From Nitrospira sp. (GTDB lineage: Bacteria; Nitrospirota; Nitrospiria; Nitrospirales; Nitrospiraceae), in contig JACOEK010000002.1 of NCBI GenBank assembly GCA_024998595.1, positions 682,001 through 746,000 on the forward strand: a DNA stretch of 64,000 nucleotides. The letters are read 5' to 3'. The notes below the pieces were generated by a model, which did no database searches, was not told the origin of the DNA, and saw only the letters and a list, made by a program, of their open reading frames with translations. Below are positions 19,601-27,089 of the stretch, piece after piece (positions within the stretch are counted from its first letter, which is position 1; every line of letters starts with the position of its first letter). The translations under genes were made by a program, and so were the position numbers.

Positions 19601-19952
19601 TTATTTTTCAGCCGTGGATAACGATGTGTACGGAAGCGGAAGCAAGATCTATCACAATGTCGTCGGCCGCATCGGGATCATGTCCGGCCCCTGGAGCGAT
19701 CTTCGTCTCGGCCTGGCCTGGCAAACCGTCATGAACGACGAGTTGCCCTACCATGAACCGATGCGCTTGATGACGCTGGTCGAAGCCTCTCGACCGCGGA
19801 TCGAAAAACTCATCGCGCGGCATGAGATCTTGCAACATTTCTATCACAACGAGTGGGTCCACCTGGCCGCGCTGGATCCTGAGGACGGCACCTGGTATCG
19901 CTACATGCCGTCGGGGGTGTGGCGCAGGGTCAAGCATCCCAGTGAGGCCTAA
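16686..19952 (+). CDS. dabA: DabA (DUF2309), carbonic-anhydrase-like subunit of the inorganic-carbon pump
   Basis: 1088 residues, longer than the about 830-residue DabA2 type. The zinc-site residues line up with characterised DabA: C504 and D506 in SVFCIDVRSEP, then H777 in FCAHGST and C792 in LDCGACGG. The 15-residue His-Cys spacing matches that of Halothiobacillus DabA2 (H524, C539). DabA is a membrane-associated beta-carbonic-anhydrase-like protein driven one-way by DabB. GGTGAGAC precedes the ATG; it overlaps the preceding gene by 13 nt. Confidence 0.94.
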   Translation: MDPMIRTDDSTELEARRMELRGMIRLASEVIAQYWPMRTFVHHNPLHSLEYLPFTETVRRGRQFLGGNGYLPGDLYRRYVKTGRILVGHIDDALASFAKDEDVDLGSCRISQREVWRACLTHGLSRPAEEPLDRLMEREPIEEQVDALAERLVAFAAPTVPERMAAMVREDVAALGRDLTLSNWCDRTLGTKIGEQINGELIKWCEAFLDEGHATWAMPGRRQGLYTAWKQVAANEWATCGITDSRRKIAALPEHPEDTVFDCLESLAIPAEFRQDYLALQLAALPGWAGFIKWRAEENDYAWQQAYPVGLVKFLAVRLWYVRELVEKVCQEELGIEGNYRAVLRFMDQESSGYFMRKERVAGRLPAPFADRVARLHAQSRGQQNRVTLAREWEQLTHHYQIEFGPRRERAAQRAMARRLLTLAHALEIVPTLLMDAPPTALLQLLDWMATFPESAHGPVWLKAFEAGYQDHLFGMLRRAPTKPQPATPDGQPPVRPHSQSVFCIDVRSEPFRRHLESTGANETYGFAGFFAALIRYRAWGKEHETEQFPVIMRAKNEVREIPRSYLDHYVSKHQSRAKLVHAGHTLLHDLKENVVTPYVMVESLGWFYVLPMMGKTFLPAWYKRLTSWIRRLFVPPIATILTVDKLAPAETEEMVVSEQRALIWKALRDRLGLHGSRVEAQFVEALRRRALDEDAPVEPFLSEAARAVDLSNEQLTTFLDELRRHYRINRRAASRQKERITRTGFTLEEQVMTLETALRMMGLVRNFARLVLFCAHGSTTENNPFESALDCGACGGNEGKPNARVLAAMANRAPVRERLAKRGIVIPSDTHFLAGQIDTTTDEVQLFDLEDAPPTHRKDVARLYDDLREAGQLTSQERCTRFPDVGAVLPFDKASGHVAARSADWSQVRPEWGLSGNTAFIIGRRELTKGLNLSGRVFLQSYDYREDPTDRWLEVLLTAPQVVAQWINMEHYFSAVDNDVYGSGSKIYHNVVGRIGIMSGPWSDLRLGLAWQTVMNDELPYHEPMRLMTLVEASRPRIEKLIARHEILQHFYHNEWVHLAALDPEDGTWYRYMPSGVWRRVKHPSEA

Positions 19953-20009
19953 CTAGCCGGAGACACGCTCGTTGCCACATACGACGATCACTTTCAAAGG
20001 AGTCGAGAC

Positions 20010-20351
20010 ATGGCCGCACTCACGTTGCATCCCATGAAGGAAATTCGCGTCATCGTGTCCGGAGAGCATCGGCCGTTCGTCACGGAACTGCTGGACAAGG
20101 TCGAAGCGACCGGGTACACAATCATCGGCAACATCTCCGGGAAGGGGCACCATGGCGTACGCGAGGCGCACTTCATGTTCAGCGAGCAGGAAAGCCTGGT
20201 CATGATCATGGCTGTGGTACCGGCGGAAAAGGTGGAACCGGTGTTGGCCGGGTTACGGCCGTTGTTCGACCGCCACTCAGGAGTCATGTTCGTGTCTGAT
20301 GTGTCCGTCAGCCGGCGTGAATATTTCGGAAAGAAGAGCGCCAAATCCTGA
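20010..20351 (+). CDS. P-II-like regulatory protein of the DAB operon
   Basis: 113 residues with a ferredoxin-like betaalphabeta pattern (MKEIRVIVSGEHRPFVTELLDK, then AHFMFSEQESLVMIMAVV, then PVLAGLRPLFDRHSGVMFV). It resembles P-II/CutA-like proteins found next to dabA and other bicarbonate pumps. The uridylylation T-loop Tyr of GlnB is not apparent, so it probably senses nucleotides or bicarbonate directly, as SbtB does; this is inference. AAAGGAG precedes the ATG; 57 bp after dabA. Confidence 0.78.
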   Translation: MAALTLHPMKEIRVIVSGEHRPFVTELLDKVEATGYTIIGNISGKGHHGVREAHFMFSEQESLVMIMAVVPAEKVEPVLAGLRPLFDRHSGVMFVSDVSVSRREYFGKKSAKS

Positions 20352-20402
20352 CCCGGAGACCGCGAACCCGCGTCTGGTGAGCCCGCGAGCCCGAGACCGA
20401 CC

Positions 20403-20431
20403 TTGTCTTCTCACCGGTGATTGTCTACAAT
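20403..20431 (+). promoter_or_regulatory. Candidate sigma-70 promoter
   Basis: TTGTCT (20403-20408) and TACAAT (20426-20431) with a 17-bp spacer, about 35 bp before the small gene at 20467. Both hexamers have one mismatch to consensus. Confidence 0.4.
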
Positions 20432-20466
20432 GTGCCCCCGTTGGCCTGTAAGAGGAAGGACGGCAC

Positions 20467-20736
20467 GTGAAGGGACTACGGTTCGAACGGCTCGGGCGCG
20501 ATCGCCACTACAACATCATTTTCCACATCGGTACCAGCTACGTCCCGGTGAGCGACGAGACCCTCGACGAACTGAAGGCCCAAAGCCTCCTGTCCTCCGA
20601 ACGTTTTCTCGACCTGCTCATCGACAAAATCGGCTACACCAACTACCTCAAAGAACAGATCCGCGCGGAACTCCAAGCATCCGGTGACCCCATGACCCAG
20701 ATGACCGTCCTGCAGGGCGCGATCCGGGAACTGTAA
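20467..20736 (+). CDS. Small hypothetical protein
   Basis: 89 residues, GTG start preceded by AGGAAGG. No Cys, no membrane segment. The N-terminal half looks beta-rich (RHYNIIFHIGTSYVPVSDETLDEL) and the C-terminal half helical (SERFLDLLIDKIGYTNYLKEQIRAEL). The sense frame has good codon bias and a promoter-like sequence upstream. I do not recognise the family. Confidence 0.6.
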   Translation: MKGLRFERLGRDRHYNIIFHIGTSYVPVSDETLDELKAQSLLSSERFLDLLIDKIGYTNYLKEQIRAELQASGDPMTQMTVLQGAIREL

Positions 20737-20821
20737 CGCGCGATCCGCCGATATTCCGAGCACCGCCTCAGTCACCTCTTTCGTATTCTCTTTGTTCCAC
20801 ACTTCCCGAGGGCCATGCACC

Positions 20822-21907
20822 ATGGCGATGCCATTCGACGAGGCGACTCGATCTTACGAGCAATGGCTCGCCACCCACATGCCTCTCATCCCGGCGGATC
20901 TCGGGCTCAAACATGCCGCCATGCGCCGGGACGCGCTCTCGTTTCTGCGAGCGACCTTTTACCGGTGGATGCAGCTGTGGCCGACGATCTGCCCGGACAC
21001 CGCGACGGCACCAGCCCTGTTGGCGATCGGCGATCTTCACCTCGAAAACTTTGGAACGTGGCGGGATCGGGAAGGCCGCCTCGTCTGGGGCATTAATGAC
21101 TTCGATGAGACAGCCATCCTGCCGTACACCAACGACTTGCTGCGTCTCGCCGTCAGCGCCAGGCTGGCCATCAAGACCAACCAACTGACCCTGAGCCCCA
21201 AAGCTGCCGCAGAGGCGCTGCTGACCGGATATCTGGAAGGATTGCGGTCCAACGGACAACCGTTCGTGCTGGCAGAGCAGCACAGCTGGCTACGCGATCT
21301 CGCCACCGGCAAACTCCGCAACCCGGTGACGTTCTGGCAAAAGATGCGGGCACTGCCGCCGGCACAGGATCCGGTTCCCCGTTCCCTTCGCCTGCTGTTC
21401 AAGCGCCTGATGCCGGAACCTGGCCTCTCCTGGAGCCTGCGACACCGTGTGTCCGGCGTGGGAAGCCTGGGACGTCCGCGCTATGTGGCCCTGGCAGATT
21501 GGCGCGGAGGCATGATCGCGCGTGAAGCCAAGGCCCTGGCTCCTTCCGCCGTGGTATGGGCCAGAAGCGGACGAGAGACGACTAGTCCCTATCAATCGAT
21601 CGTGGACCAGGCGGTCCGGTCCGCCGACCCCTTTCTGCAACTCCACGGAACGTGGATCGTGCGACGGCTCTCCCCCTACTGCTCACGAATCGATCTTGCC
21701 ACCCTGCCGAAGAAGCGGGATGAGGGGCTACTGCTCTATACGATGGGCCGGGAAACCGCCAACGTGCATTTGGGAAGCCAAGACGCGATCGGAGCCGTAC
21801 GACAAGACTTTTCCAAAAGAAAAGCCGACTGGCTTCGAGTGGAATCCAAATCCATGGCTCGCGTCATACTCGCAGAATGGGAAGGGTGGAGAGACCGTCA
21901 CCCGTAG
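20822..21907 (+). CDS. DUF2252 family protein
   Basis: 361 residues. The family marks are SFLRATFYRWM, AIGDLHLENFGTWRD and INDFDETAILPYTNDLLRLA. The GDxHxxN and DFD elements recall kinase-like aminoglycoside-phosphotransferase folds (catalytic loop and metal-binding Asp), so a small-molecule or protein kinase activity is possible but unproven. The start is the ATG at 20822 (GAGGG upstream) or 20828; the TTG at 20792 is rejected. Monocistronic or weakly linked to the preceding gene. Confidence 0.8.
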   Translation: MAMPFDEATRSYEQWLATHMPLIPADLGLKHAAMRRDALSFLRATFYRWMQLWPTICPDTATAPALLAIGDLHLENFGTWRDREGRLVWGINDFDETAILPYTNDLLRLAVSARLAIKTNQLTLSPKAAAEALLTGYLEGLRSNGQPFVLAEQHSWLRDLATGKLRNPVTFWQKMRALPPAQDPVPRSLRLLFKRLMPEPGLSWSLRHRVSGVGSLGRPRYVALADWRGGMIAREAKALAPSAVVWARSGRETTSPYQSIVDQAVRSADPFLQLHGTWIVRRLSPYCSRIDLATLPKKRDEGLLLYTMGRETANVHLGSQDAIGAVRQDFSKRKADWLRVESKSMARVILAEWEGWRDRHP

Positions 21908-22257
21908 AACACCATTGGCCGCGGGGCCGCCAGATCCTGCCCTCCTTCAAGCGCCACAGTCGCGATCGCCATCGTCCATCACGCTGAGACTCCGCGCAGC
22001 CGGCACATCCTGCGCATGCGCCGGGGTTCCACCTCTATCCGCACAGAGCACCGATGACTCGTTGGTTTGTATGCGATCAGATACGGCTTCCGCTCGCCTG
22101 TATCTCCAGAGATACGCGTACGTAATCCGGCGGAACAATGCCAGCATTGTTTGCGACGTGAAATCGACGCGATCGGATTTCCCGCTTGAACGTTCGTCCA
22201 TTGCAATATGTGGGTACGGCACTTGCCTTGTCAGTGGGCAGAAAGGAGGTGAGTGCC
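21908..22257. other. Intergenic region without a recognisable gene
   Basis: 350 bp between the DUF2252 gene and the metalloprotease. No frame with plausible codon use or start was found. TTGAAC near 22187 with an AT-rich AATATG about 17 bp later could be the protease promoter. Confidence 0.4.
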
Positions 22258-23862
22258 ATGTCGACACTCTCAGGTAGACAGACGATGCATCCATCGCAAA
22301 AGAAATCTTCCACTCGCCGAGCCGGTGACACTGGTCCAATGACCAGTCTGGCCGACATCGACTCAGAAAGGACAAGGGTACGAGCCATGCTTCAGGAGAT
22401 CATTGAAGGTCCGACGGCGATCCTGCAATCAGCCGGCGGCGATCATGTCACCAAATCCTCAGCCATGACGATTCCGGTCGGTTATGTTCCGACACCGACT
22501 CGTGAATACCGTCAACATCGCAAACTGTTGCGTGCCGCCACGGGAATCGTGAGCCGCCCATCCATTCGCATCATTCCGGACCGAGAAATCGGACGCATCC
22601 CCGTCCCGGCGCCCATTCCCTTTCCCCGCATCAAAGGGTCACGCGTCTTGATGTGGAAACAGGACCCGTCGGTCAGCGAAATCGGCATTCGGAAGGCCTA
22701 CCTCAGCGGCCTGGTGTTGGCCGGACCCCGAGACGGCCGCATCACCATTCAGGGCCCACCGGTGGTGTCCCCCAATGCGATGGCGGATTTCATCGAAACA
22801 CCCGGCACACAGGAGTTCGATGCGGTACATACGTTTGCGGTCGTCCGCCAGATGCTGACGCTGGCGCAACGAGCCCGGGGCGGAGCCGTGGCTCCCTGGC
22901 AGTGGAACAGTCCGAGCAATACAGACCCGGTTACGGTGTTCCCTCGCGCCGGTGTCACCCCGAATGCGTTTTACAGCCGCAACCTCAAGGCGCTGAAGTT
23001 TTTCTTTTTTACAAAACCGGGCAGTCCTCCGGGGAGCCCGCAAGTGTTCACATGTCGCTCGTTCGACATTGTCGCGCATGAGACCGGTCACGCCATATTG
23101 GACGGCATGAAGCCAGGCTGGTTGGATGCCAGCAACCATCCGCAAACCGGCGGGCTCCATGAATCGTTCGGTGACCTCTGCGCAATCTTTTTGACCTTGT
23201 CACAATTCGACCAGGTCGAGGCGATCATCGCCCAAACGAAAGCGAATCTGCACGACAAGACATTCCTTGCCGACATGGCTGAAGAGTTCGGTCTCGCACT
23301 GGGCCGGCCAAACGGACTGCGCAATGCGGACAACGACCTGAAGCTCAGCGAAGTCACGAACGAGGTGCATGATCTGTCTCAGGTGTTCACGGGCGGGATC
23401 TACGACGTGCTCGCAGATATCTTTGCGTTCGAACGGAAGCCCGCTATGCGGGACGATGCGAGAGTGCTCCTGGAAGCGGGAGAGTATCTGTTCGGGCTGA
23501 TTCTACGTGCCGTCGCTGCCGCTCCGGCGGCCAATGCCACCTTCGCAGACATCGCCAATCAGATGTTGACGATTGCCCATGCCGACGGCAAACCAGTCCA
23601 ATATAGAAATTCCATTCGCAACCGGTTTACGCTGCGTGAAGTCGTCGTCTCACCGACCCCGCTGACGGCGGATCACAAGGCCGGAGTCAAACTGGCTCCT
23701 GTATTTACGGAAGAGGCCGGGATGGCGCAAGACCGACGAGGCTGTTGCGGGACCATGCAACTGCCCGAGTTCAACGGCGGGGATGCACTGCTGGAAGATG
23801 AACTTGACGAGCTGAGAAACTCCTTCAACGGGAACGGCAAAGGGAAACAGATCCATCGGTAG
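22258..23862 (+). CDS. M4-family (thermolysin/protealysin-like) metalloprotease
   Basis: 534 residues. Zinc motif HETGH at 274-278, then GGLHESFGDL giving the third ligand E302, and EVHDLSQVFTGGIYDVLAD as the likely transition-state His region. This is gluzincin M4 order, though the HExxH-to-Glu gap is 28 residues against 24 in thermolysin. No signal peptide, so it may act inside the cell as protealysin does. Start at 22258 follows a perfect AAAGGAGGTGAG. The next gene encodes an emfourin-type inhibitor. Confidence 0.85.
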   Translation: MSTLSGRQTMHPSQKKSSTRRAGDTGPMTSLADIDSERTRVRAMLQEIIEGPTAILQSAGGDHVTKSSAMTIPVGYVPTPTREYRQHRKLLRAATGIVSRPSIRIIPDREIGRIPVPAPIPFPRIKGSRVLMWKQDPSVSEIGIRKAYLSGLVLAGPRDGRITIQGPPVVSPNAMADFIETPGTQEFDAVHTFAVVRQMLTLAQRARGGAVAPWQWNSPSNTDPVTVFPRAGVTPNAFYSRNLKALKFFFFTKPGSPPGSPQVFTCRSFDIVAHETGHAILDGMKPGWLDASNHPQTGGLHESFGDLCAIFLTLSQFDQVEAIIAQTKANLHDKTFLADMAEEFGLALGRPNGLRNADNDLKLSEVTNEVHDLSQVFTGGIYDVLADIFAFERKPAMRDDARVLLEAGEYLFGLILRAVAAAPAANATFADIANQMLTIAHADGKPVQYRNSIRNRFTLREVVVSPTPLTADHKAGVKLAPVFTEEAGMAQDRRGCCGTMQLPEFNGGDALLEDELDELRNSFNGNGKGKQIHR

Positions 23863-23879
23863 ATGGGCCGAACCCTTCA

Positions 23880-23910
23880 GGGCCCGGACCCCCTTGTGGT
23901 GTCCGGGCCC
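23880..23910. terminator. Strong hairpin between protease and inhibitor genes
   Basis: GGGCCCGGAC (23880-23889) and GTCCGGGCCC (23901-23910) form a perfect 10-bp GC-rich stem with an 11-nt loop. No T tail follows, so it may act as an mRNA 3' stabiliser or partial terminator that sets the protease:inhibitor ratio. Confidence 0.7.
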
Positions 23911-23939
23911 GCGGAATGTAGTATCAGGGAGAGACCTGC

Positions 23940-24233
23940 ATGAAAGTCGAGATTCGGCGGACAGGGGGATTTGCAGGGCTTGAAGAGGAGCTGGCCTCAC
24001 TCGACACAGCCAAGATGTCACCCGATCAAGCACGCCAACTGGAAGAACGTATTCGCTCGATGGCGTTCTTCGGCCTAGCAAGTTCCTTCGGAACTCATAT
24101 CACAGGTGCGGACCTCTATCGCTTTCGAATCACCGTCGAGGATGGATCGCGCCGGCATACGGTCGAATTTCCGGATCACGACTCCCCCGAACTCACGCCG
24201 CTCAGGGAGTTGGTTCAAACCCTGGTCCGCTAG
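23940..24233 (+). CDS. Emfourin-like inhibitor of M4 metalloprotease
   Basis: 97 residues. The N-terminus MKVEIRRTGGFAGLEEEL and the C-terminal YRFRITVEDGSRRHTVEF match emfourin, the slow tight-binding inhibitor encoded beside protealysin. No signal peptide, consistent with an intracellular protease. It starts 77 bp after the protease stop with GAGAGACCTGC upstream. Its role is probably to restrain the neighbouring protease. Confidence 0.85.
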   Translation: MKVEIRRTGGFAGLEEELASLDTAKMSPDQARQLEERIRSMAFFGLASSFGTHITGADLYRFRITVEDGSRRHTVEFPDHDSPELTPLRELVQTLVR

Positions 24234-24320
24234 CACAGTCGCTACCGGGCGAGGACGATTGCGGGCAAGAGCGTCTCGCACCAGGCGTGAGGCGAGGCGG
24301 ACGTATGGGACTGCCGATGC

Positions 24321-25358
24321 TTAATCCCCGGTCTGGCCGCTGGCGAAGAGGGCGTTCATGATGGCGTTTTTCTTGGCAGGATCTTTTTCGAGGCGGATGG
24401 CTTTGGAGAAGTTTTCAGCCGCACTTTCCCGTTTTCCCTTGGCGGCATAGATTCTGCCGATGCCGTAGAGCGCTTGGGCGTCTTCGGGGTTGGCTTTCAC
24501 GGCGCGGTTGAAGGCATCCATTGCCTCAGTCGGGCGGGATTGCTCCATCAACAACCAGCCGAGTGCGGTGTGTGCCGGAGCGAGGTCCGGATTCGCTTCG
24601 GTGGCCGCGCGATATTCTTTGACGGCAAGATCCACGCGGCCTTTGGTTTCGTACACCCCTCCCAATGCGAAGTGAATTTCCGCATCGTTCGGATTGAGAC
24701 GTAGCGCCTCCTTGTAGGCTTGGAGCGCCGGTTCGAACTTCCCCTGCTCCGCCAACGCGCAGCCGAGATTCGCATGGGCGACGCCGTCGTTCGGATTCAG
24801 CTTGATCACTTCGCGATATTGGGGAATGGCCATTTCGAGCCGACCCTGTTCCTGATAGGCGACGCCCAGGTTCGTGCGCGCAGCGATAAATGCCGGATCG
24901 AGTTTCACCGCTTCCCGATATTCCTTGATGGCCATTTCGAGATGCTCCGCCCGCTCGTGGATCTGAGCCAGAAAATAATGGGGATAGGCGGATTGTGGCG
25001 CAAGGCGAGCGGCTTCTTTGTAGTACACCATCGATTGTTCAGACTGGCCGGACTGCGCCAGAAACATTCCCTGTACCAGGTTCAGGTGCGCGTTGTCGGG
25101 ATGCTGCTTCAGAAGGGTTTGCATCCATCCTCCCACCCGCTCGATGTCTTCCGCTTCCTGCAATGCATGAACATGCACACGCCACGCGTCGGCAAATTCA
25201 CCGCGAATCAGGTGCGCGACATTCATCGCGAAATAGGGACGGGGATCCTTTTCGTCGGCGGTTTCGAGCGCACGGACCCAGGTCCCGGCTTCATACCCCA
25301 ACCGGTCCCAGTCGCCTGCAAGGAGGGCCGTTTCGATCTGGTTGATAGGTTGATTCAT
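24321..25358 (-). CDS. Tetratricopeptide-repeat protein
   Basis: 345 residues made mostly of about seven 34-residue TPR units (for example AIKEYREAVKLDPAFIAA, ALQAYKEALRLNPNDAEI, AMDAFNRAVKANPEDAQAL). No signal peptide or membrane segment, so probably a cytoplasmic scaffold. It follows the ThyX-like gene by 18 bp in the same direction, suggesting an operon. The partner is unknown. Confidence 0.88.
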   Translation of the reverse strand: MNQPINQIETALLAGDWDRLGYEAGTWVRALETADEKDPRPYFAMNVAHLIRGEFADAWRVHVHALQEAEDIERVGGWMQTLLKQHPDNAHLNLVQGMFLAQSGQSEQSMVYYKEAARLAPQSAYPHYFLAQIHERAEHLEMAIKEYREAVKLDPAFIAARTNLGVAYQEQGRLEMAIPQYREVIKLNPNDGVAHANLGCALAEQGKFEPALQAYKEALRLNPNDAEIHFALGGVYETKGRVDLAVKEYRAATEANPDLAPAHTALGWLLMEQSRPTEAMDAFNRAVKANPEDAQALYGIGRIYAAKGKRESAAENFSKAIRLEKDPAKKNAIMNALFASGQTGD

Positions 25359-25376
25359 GAGATGGCTCGATACCGG

Positions 25377-26858
25377 TCAGCGCGTCAACGCATCCTGCAC
25401 ATCCGGCGGAGTCGCCTGCATGCGCGCGCCGAGGATGGGATACCGTGCGGAGATTTTTTCTTTCATCAGCCAGGCGATGGTGCGATAGGACCAGTGTCCC
25501 TTCACCCCTGATCGTAATTTCGCGATGTATTCCGCTTCGGCATAGTCCATCTTGAACAGGCAGCGTACGGAGAACCCGAACGGAATGGCGTAGAGTGCGG
25601 CTTCCTGGCTGGATTTCTTCAGCCGTTCGATATCCGATTTCACATGTCCCATGGCCTCTCGATATTCCTGTTCGAGCCCGGCTTCAGCCAGGATGGGCGG
25701 CGTGTCGAACCCATGCACCGTGGTGAAATTCTGCTGCACCTGCTGGCAGCGGCGATGCCGGTGCATATCGCGCCACCCGCCGATATCCATCATGACGTCG
25801 AAGATAAACGCATACCCGCTGCGGAATTCTTTAATCAATTCATCGTACGGACCGCGTTTTTGAAAGGCGATTTCCAGGGTGTCCTGCTTCTGTTTTTCAG
25901 TCCAATCCCGTACGACGGCGAGAATGTTTCGATACGAAGCTTGCGATGGCCGGTAGAGCAGCGTTGTCACCACTTCGTCCAGCGGATCGTGGGGCTCGAT
26001 TAAATCCACTGGTTCCGCGGCCCCGAAGGCGGATGCTTGATCCAGCCCGGTGCCCTTCAGCACCTCTTTCGCGTAGCGGGCCAGGTCGCTGTACACTTCG
26101 GCTTGATAGACGTTCGGTTTTGCATACCGCGCCAGGGTCGGCGCCATCGGCTCGCCTAACCCGGCCGCCTGGCCGGACAGTTCTCCCCAGAGATTCACCG
26201 GCGGCTTTCGGCAGGCTTCCTGTAAGTCTTCCCCCACTTGGCGCAATTCCGGCATTTGCGAGGACAAGAGACGGGTGATCTGCTTTTCGAGGGTGCGAAT
26301 GCTGACGACCTGCCCCACGTTCGTCTGCGCTGCCAAGGGCAGCAGGTAGCGTGTGACATCGAAGGCCCGGGCAGTAATTGCCCGTTGGTACGCGGCGGGG
26401 GTCATGCTTTCCGGTCGAGGCTCACGCTCGGTAAGGAATTGGCTCAAGGGATCATGCAGAGCGCGATAGACTGTCTGAAGCCCTCGCAGAATGCCCAGAT
26501 AGCTCCCCTCGGTCTCCTGTCCGCTGATAGTGCCAGGGACAAACCAACTGGTCGAGGCGAAATTCTGATACCGGCTCGACTTGGCCTGCCCGTCCCACAC
26601 CGGTTCGTCTTCAAGACGGATGGCGGCGAGTTCGGAAATCTGCTCGAAGCAAATGATGACATGGCCCAGGTCCGCGATCGAACCATGTCCGTAGTCGAAA
26701 TAAAACTGTTCCCAGAATTTCTCGGATGAATGGCCGTGTACCCACTTGATGCTGTCTTCGATCGAGTCCGGAGAGCGGCTGTACCGCGCCAGGGCATAGG
26801 CGGACTTCTCCGGTGGCATCGGAGCCAGGGCGATCACGCGGCGGCCTTGAGTGGTCAT
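25377..26858 (-). CDS. Two-domain FAD-dependent thymidylate synthase-like protein (ThyX family)
   Basis: 493 residues, about twice ThyX length, with two ThyX-like halves. The first carries AKSSRYQNFASTSW (the SxRY part of the ThyX motif); the second carries MHRHRRCQQVQQNF (the RHR part). Each half seems to keep a different part of the RHRx7S signature. ThyX makes dTMP from dUMP with methylene-tetrahydrofolate and FADH2. Whether this form is active for dTMP or does another uridylate methylation cannot be said. Divergent from hisS. Confidence 0.75.
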   Translation of the reverse strand: MTTQGRRVIALAPMPPEKSAYALARYSRSPDSIEDSIKWVHGHSSEKFWEQFYFDYGHGSIADLGHVIICFEQISELAAIRLEDEPVWDGQAKSSRYQNFASTSWFVPGTISGQETEGSYLGILRGLQTVYRALHDPLSQFLTEREPRPESMTPAAYQRAITARAFDVTRYLLPLAAQTNVGQVVSIRTLEKQITRLLSSQMPELRQVGEDLQEACRKPPVNLWGELSGQAAGLGEPMAPTLARYAKPNVYQAEVYSDLARYAKEVLKGTGLDQASAFGAAEPVDLIEPHDPLDEVVTTLLYRPSQASYRNILAVVRDWTEKQKQDTLEIAFQKRGPYDELIKEFRSGYAFIFDVMMDIGGWRDMHRHRRCQQVQQNFTTVHGFDTPPILAEAGLEQEYREAMGHVKSDIERLKKSSQEAALYAIPFGFSVRCLFKMDYAEAEYIAKLRSGVKGHWSYRTIAWLMKEKISARYPILGARMQATPPDVQDALTR

Positions 26859-27089
26859 AGTGTTAGAGAAGCGAGCTCAGCAGCTTGTGGTTGAGCAGGG
26901 TACTTGTGGGCGCCCATTCGTACAAGGTGGGCACTATACTCTCGCAGAATGGCCGGTGCAACACGGTGGTCTCTCGTATCTCCTCGCTCGCGATGCCCAG
27001 CGCGAGATACGGAGCGCGCCGCGTTGACTTGCCCGCGGGACCGCCGCTATAGTCCCGCTCGAACTTCCGGAAGACCCAATAGCAGAGCC

